In this document: piece after piece, positions 33,481-44,420 of the stretch
How positions within the stretch are numbered: position 1 is the first letter of the stretch
How the letters are laid out: each line of letters starts with the position of its first letter
Translations under genes and position numbers: made by a program
NCBI GenBank assembly: GCA_030015575.1
Contig: CM057347.1
Coordinates: forward strand, 510,945,176-511,009,175
Direction of reading: 5' to 3'
Length of the DNA stretch: 64,000 nt
Origin: Agapanthus africanus
Lineage: Eukaryota; Streptophyta; Magnoliopsida; Asparagales; Amaryllidaceae
Notes under the pieces: model-generated
The model's database searches: none
Told to the model about the DNA's origin: nothing
What the model saw: the letters and a program-made list of their open reading frames with translations, nothing else

Positions 33481-33956
33481 AAATGCCTTCTTCTTTTGAA
33501 ACAATGTAATTCTTATTGACATTGAATTAAATCTCCTGAGCTAGGTCCTCTCATAAAGGAGACTTTTTGAACAACTTTTGTTTCTTTTCTCAGTTCAGAG
33601 ACCCCTAAATTTGTTTTAAAAATTATGTAAAATATACTGAGGGGATAAAAAGAGACAATACACATCAACAAGAAGAACCTTATTCATTAAGAAGGTATTA
33701 TGAGCTCCTCCACCTTACAAAAATTACAACAAAGGAGGCCGGAGATCAAGGTCATTTTGTCAATAGTATACCAAGGAAATCCCCTCTAACCGATCCGATG
33801 CAGCATCGATCCATTCCCTTCGGCGGTACTCAAGAACCGTAGATGCCACGGACTCCCCAGGTTCATCATTCGCCGAGTTGATGCAACGACCAATCCTTGC
33901 TGGAAACCCTCGAGCAAAAGGTCCACTGAGCGGACCCGCCTGCTCTTTAAAATAAG
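33481..33956. other. Start of C's 3' non-coding region
   Basis: No ORF of note and nothing recognised between the integrase stop and the tandem array. Confidence 0.6.
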
Positions 33957-34960
33957 ACCGAGCAGCTTCCTGCCCAGTCCATCCCTAGCGGGTAGTTTCC
34001 TACCCATTTACGCTAAGAATCTAAAGCCCTCCTAACAAGGCCACCGAACAGCTTCCCTGCCCGGTCCATCCCTAGCGTAGCTTCCTACCCATCTACGCTA
34101 AGGATCTAAAACCCTCCTAACGAGGCCACCGAGCAACTTCCCTGCCCGGTCTATTCCTAGCGGGTAGCTTCCTACACATCTACGCTAAGGATCTAAAACC
34201 CTCTTAATAAGGCCACCGAGCAGCTTCCCTGTCCGGTCCATCCCTAGCGGGTAGCTTCTTACCCATCTATGCTAAATCCCTCTTAACAAAGCCACCGAGC
34301 AGCTTCCCTTCCTGGTCCATCCCTAGCGGGTAGCTTCCTACCTATCTGCGCTCAAGATCCAAAGCCCTCCCCTCGAGGCCACCGAGAAGCTTCCCTGCCC
34401 GGTCCATCCCTAGCGGGTAGCTTCCTATCTATCTACGCTAAGGATCTAAAGCCCTATTAACGAGGCCACCGAGCAGCTTCCCTGTCCGGTCCATCTCTAG
34501 CAGGTAGCTTCCTACCTATCTGCGCTAAGGATCCAAAGCCCTCCTCTCGAGGCCACCGAGCAGCTTCCCTACCCGGTCCATCCCTAGCAGATAGCTTCCT
34601 ACCTATCTACGCTAAGGATCTAAAGCCCTCTTAACGAGGCCACCGAGCAGCTTCCCTGCCCGGTCCATCCCTAGCGGGTAACTTCCTACCTATATGCGCT
34701 AAAGATCTAAAGCCCTCCTCTCGAGACCACCAAGCAGCTTCTCTGCCCGGTCCATCCCTAGCGGGTAGTTTCCTACCCGTCTACGCTAAGGATCTAAAGC
34801 CTTCCCCTCGAGGCCACCGAGCATCTTCCCTACCCGGTCCATCCTAAGCGGGTAGCTTCCTACCCATCCGCGCTAAGGATCTAAAGCTCTCCTACGGAGG
34901 CCACCATGCAGATTCCTGCTCGGCTAATCTCCGAGGGATAGATTCCTACCCTACGAAGAC
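33957..34960. repeat. Minisatellite of about 12 units (period about 87 bp) in C's 3' region
   Basis: Unit GCCACCGAGCAGCTTCCC...CCGGTCCATCCCTAGCGGGTAGCTTCCTACCC...CTACGCTAAGGATCTAAAGCCCTCC. Repeats start near 34040, 34126, 34212, 34289, 34377, 34464, 34551, 34638, 34725, 34811 and 34898, with a partial at 33957; one unit is about 10 bp short. Most units contain GGGTAG-CTTC-CTACCC, a 6-bp-stem tetraloop hairpin, nested in TAGCG/CGCTA arms. Tat elements are known for such arrays. Confidence 0.93.
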
Positions 34961-35555
34961 ATGAATCTAGGACCCACATTAAGGAAGAATCGGTTATGGC
35001 CAACCTATTCTAATTTGGCTGATTTTCTACTCAGGCTAAAACACATGGTCATCACCTCGACTCAGATGTATGGACTGATACCGACTTTCCTAGCCTTGGG
35101 ATATCTTTTGATTCATCCTAAATGAACGATCGCCAACTCGACTTCGGGGAGCGGGAAGGTACCGTAACGACCTTCCTGCACTTAGCTATTATTCGACTTA
35201 CACTCGACACGTGATCGTCACCTAAAAAGCCTAGCATAGACCTATGACCTAACACTCGCGGGACGAGAAGACCGACGAGCAAAAATACTCACGCAGAAAA
35301 CAGATATTTATGTAGAGGAAAATGAGCTCAACTTTATTTATATCTCTCGTTTGTGCAAGGTACTTTGGGCTCCTCAGCTTTTCAAAATGCCCAGAGACTT
35401 ACAAAATGCTAAAAAGAAAAACAAAAATTCCCAAGGGAAGATAGCTTAGGCCGTGGGCTCCGCCGGGATTTCGCCCTGCTCGACTCCGTCCTTGAGGGCC
35501 GAAGCTTCGGTCTCTTAGACGGCTTCACCCCCTGCGGCCACCTCGACGCCCGCCC
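34961..35555. other. C 3' region between the minisatellite and the antisense gene
   Basis: No credible ORF. Contains copy 2 of the inverted duplicate (35138-35220). It would be the 3' flank, or 3' UTR, of the antisense gene. Confidence 0.6.
35138..35220 (-). repeat. Inverted 83-bp duplicate, copy 2
   Basis: Reverse complement of 29413-29495, three mismatches. A full-length plus-strand RNA of C would contain both complementary copies about 5.6 kb apart. Confidence 0.9.
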
Positions 35556-37572
35556 TTATGACACATCCTCGGAAAGCGGGTACTTAACGCGAAGCTCACC
35601 GTCGGAAAACTCCGGCATTGACACATTGACGGCGTCGAGAGCTTCGTGCCAAATGATGGCCGAGACTTCGGCGAGGTCGGCGTAAAACTGGTCCGACGCT
35701 TTATACCTCTCCACGGACTTCACCGCTCGGACCTCGGCGAGCTTCACGACCTCGAGCGCCACCCGGGCATCCTTCCTGCTGACGTCCCTCGACTTCTTTA
35801 TTGTGTTATAGAGGTTACCAACTTACTCCAACTTGGCCTGGATAGCCCGGTTGGATTCACTCAGAAGTCGGTGAAATTCCTTGTACTTGGAGTTCGTCAG
35901 CTCCTCGGCGACCACCCGGGTTTTGAGGGTGGCTAACTTCTCCTCCGTCTGTTGCAGCCGAAGGCACAGATCCTCCTCACGGGAGGACGATTCCCCTTCC
36001 TTCTTCATGGCCGGGGAGATCTCATCGAATTCCATATTGACAATGAGGGCACAGTAGTGGAAGACCTGAGAAAAGCAGCAAAAGGAGTTAGAAAAGTTCA
36101 AACTAAAAAAAATATACTTAAGAAAATTCTTAAAGGAAACGGATACCGACCTGAATAGCCTCCTGAGCAATGGCTGCCACCTGGGCCTTCAGGGTCCCTT
36201 GGGGAATCTTGCCCCCAGATGCTTGCTCCATGTCGGAGAGCAGGCTGTCGGCGACGGAGAGCCCCGAGGGCACCCCGAAGCAGAAGTCCCCCTCCTGCAC
36301 TGGAATTCCGGTGGAGGGCGCCTGAGAGACCGTTCTTTTTTTCCTTTTGAGGGGAACGACAATGGGTTCTTCCTCCTCTTCCCTTGTCCGGGATGCCGGG
36401 TCCCGTGCATGCTTCTGGCTCCCCCCGCGGCTGACTTCCGGGGCTCGGGGTGCAGCGGGAGGCTTTCTCGGCGGAGTTGTCCTCGGGGTCGAACTCGAAC
36501 CGGGTCGGGACGAACTTCCACCCCCGATTTTCTTCTGGTCCTTCGCGGCCATGGAAGCTAAGAACTTGGATCGGTCCATTCGCTCTGCAAAAAGAAGAAT
36601 ACACAAAAGAGAGTTAGTGACGCTGAAAAGGGCAAAAGAAAATTCATCAAAGTCTAAATAGATTGTCTATTTCCCTAGCTTACCCCAGAAAGTGCACGGG
36701 GATGAGCCCAGCCCAGTTCGGAGCCTACTCAGAAAGCAGGACGTCGGCCCGCTGGATCGACTCCCACATAGACACTGCCCTCGCCTCGGGTGAGGATGAC
36801 GGCTACGCCCTCGGGCAGTCAGCCCTGTGCCATTGTGTAGGCACAAGCCAATCCTCACCCTCAGGTGGCCCGACGAATACGAACTTCTCCTTCCATTCAT
36901 GGATGAAAGAAGGGATGACTACCACACCCGACCCGGCCATCCCGCCCTTACGTTTTTTGAAGGAAAAATACACCCAGCTCGGCTCATCCTTGCTGGTGCC
37001 AGAGTGATTCTTATAACAGAGGAAGGAAACGAGGAGGGTCAAACTGAAAGGGATGTTTTCAAGTTTCAACCGGACCAGAAACCCGAGGAGAATTCTCCAC
37101 GAGTTCGGCACTAGCTGGCCTGGGGCAAGATGGAAGCAACGGAGCACCCCACATACCTCGGTTGAGAAGGACAGACGCATTCAAACCCGGAATGCTTCCA
37201 AATACAGGGCAATCTCCTTGCCCTGCACCTGGTCCGCCCGCTCACCCTCTCTAGCTAAACGAAGCGAATAGTCGAAGGGAATATGGAATCGAGCCCGAAT
37301 CTCGGTAAGCTCGTCTATATTTCTCAAGACGGAGGGCGCATCATGGGCGTTCCCGATGCACACCTTAGGGGCCCTTGTCGCCGCCCGACGGTGAACGACA
37401 CGGACAGCCCTGGCTCTAGGGACGAGCCCGACACAGATGACGCGGTAGAAGAACCCTCTCGGCTATCTGAAGCCGGAAGGGAGGTAGACCCACCGGACTC
37501 GGCTCCAACAGCTGGAGCCTCATCGTCCGACTCTACCCTAACTACCTCTACAAACTCCTCAGATGAAGACAT
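35556..37572 (-). pseudogene. Antisense gene of C, three exons, Transposase_28-like N-terminal domain
   Basis: Exon 1 from ATG at 37572 to 36684: Ser/Glu-rich start MSSSEEFVEVVRVESDDE, then in shifted frames ARFHIPFDYSLRLAREGE, FHLAPGQLVPNSWRILLGF, EPSWVYFSFKKRKGG and SFIHEWKEKFVFVGPPEG. This resembles the 'putative gypsy type transposon' domain known from antisense ORFs of Tat elements. Intron 36683-36585 (GTAAGC..TTGCAG). Exon 2, 36584-36151, basic and Pro-rich then ending EAIQ. Intron 36150-36066. Exon 3, 36065-35556, coiled-coil-like (LRLQQTEEKLATLKTRVVAEEL) with one TAA near 35823. Its function is unknown. Two exon-1 frameshifts and the stop suggest recent decay. Confidence 0.72.
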
Positions 37573-38149
37573 CTAACCTAATTCAAGGGAAGGGACTCGC
37601 CAAGGAAAAATCACGGGTGATCCGATCTAAAGGAAAGGAGCGCCGGGCAATCTTTGATAATGAGAGTGAATTATGGTGGAAGTGTTGGCCCTAAAGGGGT
37701 CCCCTCCTATTTATACACTCCAAAGAAAGCATCCGACGGCCCAGATCGATTCCCGCCAAAACGAAATGTCGCGCCTGCCAGTCGTCAAAGCTCCATATGG
37801 CGATCGGCCATTGGGGACGTTCCTTCGGTTGCAGGTGACAACGACAGCCTGTCGCATCCGCCAATCGACGTCCGACACATAGCCCATATCCCAACTGGCG
37901 ACCGACTGAAACGGAGCCCCCTCTTTAAAGCGCGATCATTTCATTTGATCCGCTGACACCATCGGGGATACGTGCGAAGATTCACGCACATGACAAGGCA
38001 AAACGTGGGCCCAAAAGATCGAAACGACGCAACCACCAAACGCTGTGCCGTTCTCAGGCGTTCCGCATTATGATTCTTGGCGCCAAATTGAACAGAAGAA
38101 AAACCGAGCAGACCACTCTCGCCCTGACCCTTGGATAGGTCAGAACAAA
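37573..38149. other. Possible antisense promoter region of C
   Basis: Lies upstream of the antisense ATG. On the minus strand TATAAATAGGAGGGG occurs at about 37715-37701, roughly 130 bp before the antisense start, a plausible TATA box. Otherwise no ORF. Confidence 0.5.
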
Positions 38150-38162
38150 AGTGGGGGGCTAA
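38150..38162 (+). promoter_or_regulatory. Polypurine tract of C
   Basis: AGTGGGGGGCTAA immediately before the 3' LTR, the usual Tat-type PPT. Confidence 0.8.
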
Positions 38163-38959
38163 TGATGATGCTCACAAGTGGTATCTCCTCAAGATTACGA
38201 CACGTGGCAGATGACGTGTCTCGAAGCCTACAGGGGTGGAATAAATGAGTCACACTATGAGAATTCCTCGGGACTTCGTCTCGAAGAACGTATCCGACCT
38301 CCCTGGGGACCTCCCTAAATATATTCCACCTTCACCCGAAACTACCAATAGCTCATCTCCGAGCTATCTCAGACTCACGGCTTGTCTCCGAGCCGTTTGG
38401 AGTGCCGAGCTTCCTCGGCCTCCCGGCTCGTCTCCGAGCCTCCGACGTGCCGAGCTTCCTCGGCCTCCCCCGACCCACCAAGAGCGCAGATCCCATATGC
38501 CCCGCAATGGCTCCGTGTATATCGCGAGGACGAGATATCCGCCGCCCCATATCCCGCGTCCCATGCTGGCGCATCCCCCCATTAATAAGTGTATCCCATC
38601 ATTAATGGAGGGATCCCATCATTCACGCAGGCGTAACGTCAGAGGCTTAACTGACGGTGAAGATCTCGCACCTGCTTTCTCCATGCGACCACTATAAAAA
38701 CCTCTCCCTCAGACGACTCGGGTAACTCGAATTATCTCAATACGCCGCTACTCTGCTCCTATTCCTCGGCTCTAACTTGATCGTCGAAGGGTCCTACAGT
38801 GGTTACCCATCCCGGGACTTCTTTGTAGGTAGCTCAGCGTCCAACACCAACCCATTGAGATCCGCACCCAACAACTCCAAAACCAAATCTCAGTTGTCCA
38901 AGATCATCATCGCAGGATCGACGGAGGACAGCATGTGAAGGAGATCCGAAGCTCCATCA
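38163..38959 (+). repeat. 3' LTR of C
   Basis: Starts TGATGATGCTC, ends CTCCATCA. Matches 25321-26092 with scattered substitutions and a small insertion in the CTCGTCTCGAAGAACG region near 38277-38320. Confidence 0.88.
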
Positions 38960-41401
38960 CTACCCGAAGTTACACGAAGCGCTATAGTGGAAATTAAGCC
39001 TAGTTTCCCCTTTCTATATCGAACTCAAATCCTCTTCAGTGCTGAAGTGACCGGTGCATTCGAAACCTCTCGGTACTAGAGAGATTAATTATTTTCCCTA
39101 TTATAGCTATATCGGTCGATTTTAGCATATTATGAGAATATTCTGTCCTTTTAATTGCTATGAAATTAGTCGTTATCGATACAAAGGGCGTTTTGGGGAT
39201 TTTTGTGCGGGACAACTTTTTGCTACGTCTTAGAGCGGTCGGATCCCTTTCTAGTGCCGATGTTAAAAGTGTGCATAACCAATTAATGTGCAACATCAAA
39301 ACTTTCTTTGTTGATTCATGTATCTGAAGTTATATAGAGATGTTGTGTGTATCATGTAAGCGATGGGTATCATAACAAGTCTTTATCAATATACCTATGA
39401 GAGTAAAAGACTAGTGATTGGTAGAAATTAAGATTGTGATGGATCAAAACTATGCCTTTTCTTTTTGAGTTGTAATTTTAGTCTATTCTTGATAATTTAT
39501 CACTTGTTGCTTATACATCATGTATATATAATGTTAGGGTTAATCAAAAGTTGAAACTTAAGCAATTTGTCCACTAGTCTTTTTCTTGACTATGAGTGTG
39601 GTTTACTTTCCAATAAAAAATTTACTTCATTGTATCTGTGGGCTTCTAAATTCTTCATTTCTATATATGCATGCTTCAAAGTAAACTTTGCACTGTATGA
39701 ACTATCAATTGCTTAATTGACCTATTAATCTTAGGCTAGATTTTCTTTCAACTCTTACAAAAGTTTCTTATGGAGCAAAACTTAATGCGAAAATGTAGTT
39801 GCTTGGGTAAGTACTTATAAAGGTGATGGTAAGTAATTTAATAAGCTTTACCGACGATCTCTTATCAAGTTGAAAAACTAAAAGCAGCGTCTATTACAAA
39901 TTAATGTGTTATACTTAAGTTGCATTTATATGTTGAAATCTCAATTAATTCCTGAAGATAACACGAATACAGGAACCGATGATGAAATGGATGTGACTAC
40001 AAACCTGAAGACAGCAACATGTTAATATGGAAGTTCAATTGACATTTTGTTACCTTTTTGCTAATTTGTTGACCTTATTTCGAAAAGGATTACAGATGAG
40101 CTAGATTTTCTAAATTTTACTCTGTTACTTTTTGCCTTACTCTGCCCCCCAAAAAAATTTCATTATCATTTTTGGTTGTAATTGTCATTTCCTATTGAAC
40201 TGTTTTTTTTTAATAGCAAGGCAATTATAGTTTGAGAGTTGAGAATCACAAAGAGAACAATACTCAAGAGACAAAGAAGAAACAATAAGAATGTACATTG
40301 ATGACTCAAAATTCGACATGCGCAACATAGGGAATATGAAAGATTATGTTCAGTTAAATGAATATTGTTGGGTTTAAAATTTACTAACCATTGCTAAAAT
40401 CAAAAATCAAAAAAATCAAAATGTCAAAGTTAACTCCCGGATAAGTGGACCCAAGCCCAAACAATCCGGACCCAAGCCCAAACAAGTAGGCACATACCCA
40501 AACCGCCTCAACTCCAAACGAAGCCGACCGGCCATCGAAGAAGAAGAAAGAGAAAAAAAATTGTAATAAATAACGTTTGTATGCAAATAAGTGTAAAAAT
40601 GTAATACAAATATGCAAAAATCCAAAATTATGTAAAACTCATGACTTATGTGCAAAAAAATATAAGCACATAGGCACGAGAGAAACAAAATGCAATTATG
40701 TAAAGTACAAGGGCTAAGTTGCAAATTTTAATGGGTATTTAAATCTAACCATAACAAGAAATGTTAAGTTTCCCATTCCCACAAAATGCTAAGATTTGTG
40801 CCTCTCTTCTTTCACTCTTGTTCTTCAAAAAATCAAGAAGAAACCCTCTTTCTCTGAAAATAAATAACAAAAACTCATAAATTTATTGAAAGGGAGTTTT
40901 TATCTTCCATCAAATCCCATATAGGAGAGCGTTTGGGCCTTCTCCTTCATCTCCTTCTTCAAATCCAAACAAAAGAGGAAGAATCAAAAGTAACCCATCT
41001 CTTCAAAATCCAAGGCATAAAAGAGGGAAAAAAAGCCCATTTCCCCTCATCCAAGATCCCAATATCCACTTCTTAAGAATCACGAGAGCTCTTTTTGACG
41101 AAATAGAGAGAGTTGAGAATGACCCCATCAAAGGGAAAGCATTTAGGCTTCTCCCTTGGGGAAACCCTCAGGAATGTGGATTTCGATCCGTACTTTCTCT
41201 TGAACGTGGATTTCCATCCGTACTTTACCCAAACGGAAGCATAGGTTTCGGTTTATATTTCAATAAACAAAAACTGACGAAATTTAGCAGTTATGCCGTC
41301 CAAATTTCATCAAAATCAGCACACTTAGTCTTTTCAAGAAAATAAGTTTAAAATAGAAAACAAAAGATAAAAATGTATAAAAATAAAATAATAATAATAA
41401 T
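38960..41401. other. Unassigned AT-rich interval
   Basis: No recognised gene or transposon. A possible copia-type LTR start TGTTGGGTTTAAAATTTAC lies at about 40368, but no partner or end is seen. GGACCCAAGCCCAAACA repeats almost exactly at about 40448 and 40470. A short coding-looking stretch near 39950-40020 is too short to call. Confidence 0.5.
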
Positions 41402-42949
41402 TGTAATAACCGGTCCCTTTGTAAATATTTTTCCGTATTTATAAATAAATGTTTCTCTATTTTTTTCTATTTAAATATTTTCTATAAATACTTTCCTATA
41501 TTTTTCAAATAATAATTTTTAATTCTTACAACCTAAACCTTAACCCAAAGCCCAAACCCTATCCATATTCCCAAACCCGACCCGATCCCTTTCCCCCCTC
41601 TCTTTCTCTCTCCTCTTTTTCCCTTCCCCTTCTCTCTCCTCTCGATCCCAGCCCCCTTTTTCTTCGCAAGCCCCTACAACTCGCTCAAACCACGACCCTC
41701 CTTCTCCCTCGCCCCACGTCTCGTTCCTCTCACGCTCGACTCGCTCCCACGACAAAGCCCACGCCCACTAGCACCGGGATCCCCTCACCTGCTTTCCCCT
41801 CTCCCTCAACTGACTCACCTCTCTCCCTCACTCTCTTAATCTCTATCTAAATCTCTCTCTCTCTCTCTCCACCCCCCCCTCATGCTCTCCTTCTCCTTCC
41901 CTCCCATCACCGGAACCCTCGCCTACAACATTGTTGGCCAACCCCTAAGCACCTCCAACGAGCCTCCACTCGAGCCCCTACACTGCACAGACTACCACCA
42001 TCACCGACCCCTTTTCAACCTCCTCACGCCGCTGGCCGCCACCTCCATGAACTCTCGCCAATGCCACCACAGCCATCTCACCTACTTCGACACCTGCAGC
42101 CACTGCCCTATCGCCTGGACCATCACCATCCTCAAGAAACTCAACCCCTTGCCTATATCACCACCGGAGCCGCCAGCATCTCCCCGTCGCTGACCTCGTC
42201 TCCTCCCCAACCGGCATCGCCTAACGACTCCCCGCCTCTGCCCTATGCCTCCCTGTGCCCTGCACCAGGTCTCCGCCGAGCTTCCAAGCCGATCCACCTC
42301 AGCCACCATTGAACGCCTTCGAGCCTCGTCTCCATCGTTGTTGCCATCGTTGACGATCCCTGCCACCACCTTGAACCACCCTCTAGCGACCTACAACTTT
42401 CACTGTAGCTAAGCTCCACACTTCCACTGTCGAGACTCCTTCGGATCTCATTACTGCCGCACCCCCAAGCCGCCCCAGCACCTCCAACCTCGCCGCCGTC
42501 GACCAGCTCCATAGCTGACCCCTCCTCGCCGGTGACTACCACCATCTTGCCCATCGCTGCGCTTGCCAGTGGACAAAGCCTAGCGGTGTGTGGACGAGCC
42601 CGCGTCTTGACCGTGTCGCGCTCGTGACGTTGCTGCCGCTGTCGTGTCCCGTCGTGGTTGCAGTCGTCGCAAGGCAAGTTCAAACTTGCTTTACATGCTA
42701 ACATTCTATAAACTGATACATATATACCCACACACACTGCTTTAATTAATCAAGATTGGTTATGATAGCATAGATTCGGACGAGTATTATGATTCGTGAT
42801 TGTGCATAGCATGACATGGAACGTAAATTGGGTTTACTATTCGATTTTAACATCGTTAAGAATTTATAAGAATTAAATCCCTCCTTGATCGATTAAACGA
42901 AACTAAAGTTTCGATTACTATACATATAATTAAGTGTTCGACTATTCCC
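41402..42949 (+). mobile_element. Tekay-type LTR fragment (D)
   Basis: Starts TGTAATAACCGG. The order of composition matches the E LTR read on its own strand: AT-rich start, CCCAAACCC/CCCGACCCG stretch, CT microsatellite (about 41839-41870), a CG-rich portion with GTGACGTTGC, then GGCAAGT..ACTTGCTTTACATGCTA. It breaks off near 42949 where F's LTR appears to begin. Long ORFs here are by-products of base composition. Confidence 0.6.
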
Positions 42950-42985
42950 TGATTAAAAATCAGGAAAAAGCTTCAGAGGAAGCAT

Positions 42986-43120
42986 CACGTGCTCACACGT
43001 GACCAGTGGTCACGTGTTGGCACGTGATGGTTAAAACAGCGGTAAAGAGCAGAGCGCAGAAGAGGAGTCCCTTCAGGCGGTCACGTGCTCACACGTGACC
43101 GGGGGTCACGTGCTCACGCG
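42986..43120. promoter_or_regulatory. G-box pair cluster upstream of F's TATA box
   Basis: CACGTG at 42986, 42996, 43011, 43021, 43082, 43092 and 43107. Within pairs starts are 10 bp apart and pairs are 25 bp apart. CACGTG is the core bound by plant bHLH and bZIP factors. Confidence 0.75.
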
Positions 43121-43441
43121 ACTGGCTTTAAAAGCCCTGTTGTTCAACAGAATTAAATTCCGAATAAGATCATTTAAATCTTTCCAAAATAGAGAAGAAT
43201 TATGTAAAACCGTTGGATTAAGAATCCGAGGGTGATTAAATATCACCAATTTATGAAAAAATCTTGAACATGAAAAGATTTCCCCTAAATCTCGCCGAAA
43301 TAACAGAAAGAATATCTTTGGATTTAAAATCCAACGGTGAATAAAATTCACCTAATAATATAAAGGCCCGGATCAATGATGAAAATAAATCAAATCTTTC
43401 AATGAAAGATTTACCAAACAGATTGATTCTTTTCCTTCTCC

Positions 43442-43449
43442 TATAAATA
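43442..43449 (+). promoter_or_regulatory. TATA box of F's LTR
   Basis: TATAAATA in CTCCTATAAATAGGAG, itself a palindromic context, followed by GAGAGAG-rich sequence. Confidence 0.65.
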
Positions 43450-43527
43450 GGAGCCAAAGGAGAGAGTTTTAAAAGATATACAGAGAGATAGAGCTTTGGA
43501 ATCTTGAAAATTCAGAGAGAAAAAAAA

Positions 43528-44137
43528 GGAGAATTTAACTCTCTACAAAGAAAAACCCTAGGTAAGAAAAGAAAGGGGAAAAAGGCTTCAAAAAAGAGAA
43601 TTTAATTCTCAAAATAAAGAGTTTAACTCTTCTATAAAAAAAAACTTAGTTCTTTCTCTGGTTGAAGATCTGCAAAGTGCACATCTCCCCATAGGTTGAG
43701 AATTTAATTCTCATTGGGTCGAGATCCTGCCATGCAGATCTAAAATATAGAGGAGGAATTGAGTTTTGAGAATTTAATTCTCATAAAGTTATAGGAATTT
43801 AATTCCTCCAAGATAAAATTAGGGTTTAACCCTATGTGAGAATTAAATTCTCCAAAGATTATAGGAATTTAATTCCTTCAAGATGGACAGAACTAGGGTT
43901 TAACCCTAATTGAGAATTTAATTCTCTCAAGCTCACAGGAATTTAATTCCCCTTAAAATAAACTAGGGGTTTACCCTATGTCAGAACTTGATTCCTTACA
44001 TACATGAGAGTTTGACTCCTACAGAAGGAAAGTTAGGGTTTAGCCCTATATAAAAATATAATTCTTCAAAAGAAAATAGGAATTTAATTCCTCTAAAGTT
44101 ATTGCTAAGGTTTAACCCTATGAAGAATTTAATTCTT
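43528..44137. repeat. Array of T-centred palindromes, block 1
   Basis: GAGAATTTAATTCTC at 43596, 43698, 43768, 43912 (and GAGAATTAAATTCTC at 43838). AAGAGTTTAACTCTT at 43617. AGGAATTTAATTCCT or its core at 43793, 43863, 43938 and 44078. TAGGGTTTAACCCTA at 43820 and 43894, with decayed copies at 44034 and 44108. AAGAATTTAATTCTT at 44123. All have arms ending TT/AA around a single central base. Confidence 0.9.
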
Positions 44138-44177
44138 AAAAAGACAAACGGATCTTTAAACAGGAAAGAACCAGGGT

Positions 44178-44407
44178 CACGTGTCCCCACGTGACCCCTG
44201 TAAAGATCCACAGAAAAGAAACTCTGGGGCGCCCTCACGTGTCACCATGTGACCCCTAATGAGTATTCTAATAAACCAGGGCATGAGCACCCATCACATG
44301 CCCACACGTGATGGCTGTCAGAATTAAAAGTGTTAAACACTTATCTACAGAACAAACTGAAGGGGATCTGGCCCCACCTTTTGGATGCCATCACGTGCTC
44401 CCAGGTG
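44178..44407. promoter_or_regulatory. Further G-box pairs downstream of F's TATA box
   Basis: CACGTG at 44178/44188, 44236 (partner CATGTG 44246), 44305 (partner CACATG 44295) and 44392 (partner CAGGTG 44402), all 10 bp apart. The first pair forms arms GGTCACGTG and CACGTGACC with a 4-nt gap. Confidence 0.7.
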
Positions 44408-44420
44408 ATCTCCCCCTCTT

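Larger units (their letters stand above)
25321..38959 (+). mobile_element. Element C: Tat-lineage gypsy element
   Basis: GC-richer than its surroundings. LTRs at 25321-26092 (772 bp) and 38163-38959 (797 bp), PBS-like TGGCGGCATCTGTGGGAA, gag, protease, RT, a first RNase H, an additional RNase H, integrase, then a long 3' region with tandem repeats and an antisense gene. The extra RNase H plus antisense ORF is characteristic of the Tat lineage (Retand/Grande-like members). Flanking pentamers GAGTC and CTACC do not match, so no target duplication is seen. A solo LTR interrupts the integrase. Confidence 0.9.

Noticed and set aside
33957..34960. CRISPR-like array
   Set aside because: Repeats are contiguous without unique spacers and lie in a plant retrotransposon; it is a minisatellite.
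36199..36661. Plus-strand ORFs of about 100-120 residues
   Set aside because: They are shadows of the antisense gene exon 2 in C.
40366..41400. Copia-type solo LTR beginning TGTTGGGTTT
   Set aside because: No right end, target duplication or second copy could be found in the window.
42243..42737. 164-residue ORF on the minus strand
   Set aside because: Lies in the CG-rich part of LTR fragment D; Arg/Gly-rich composition, no conserved motif.
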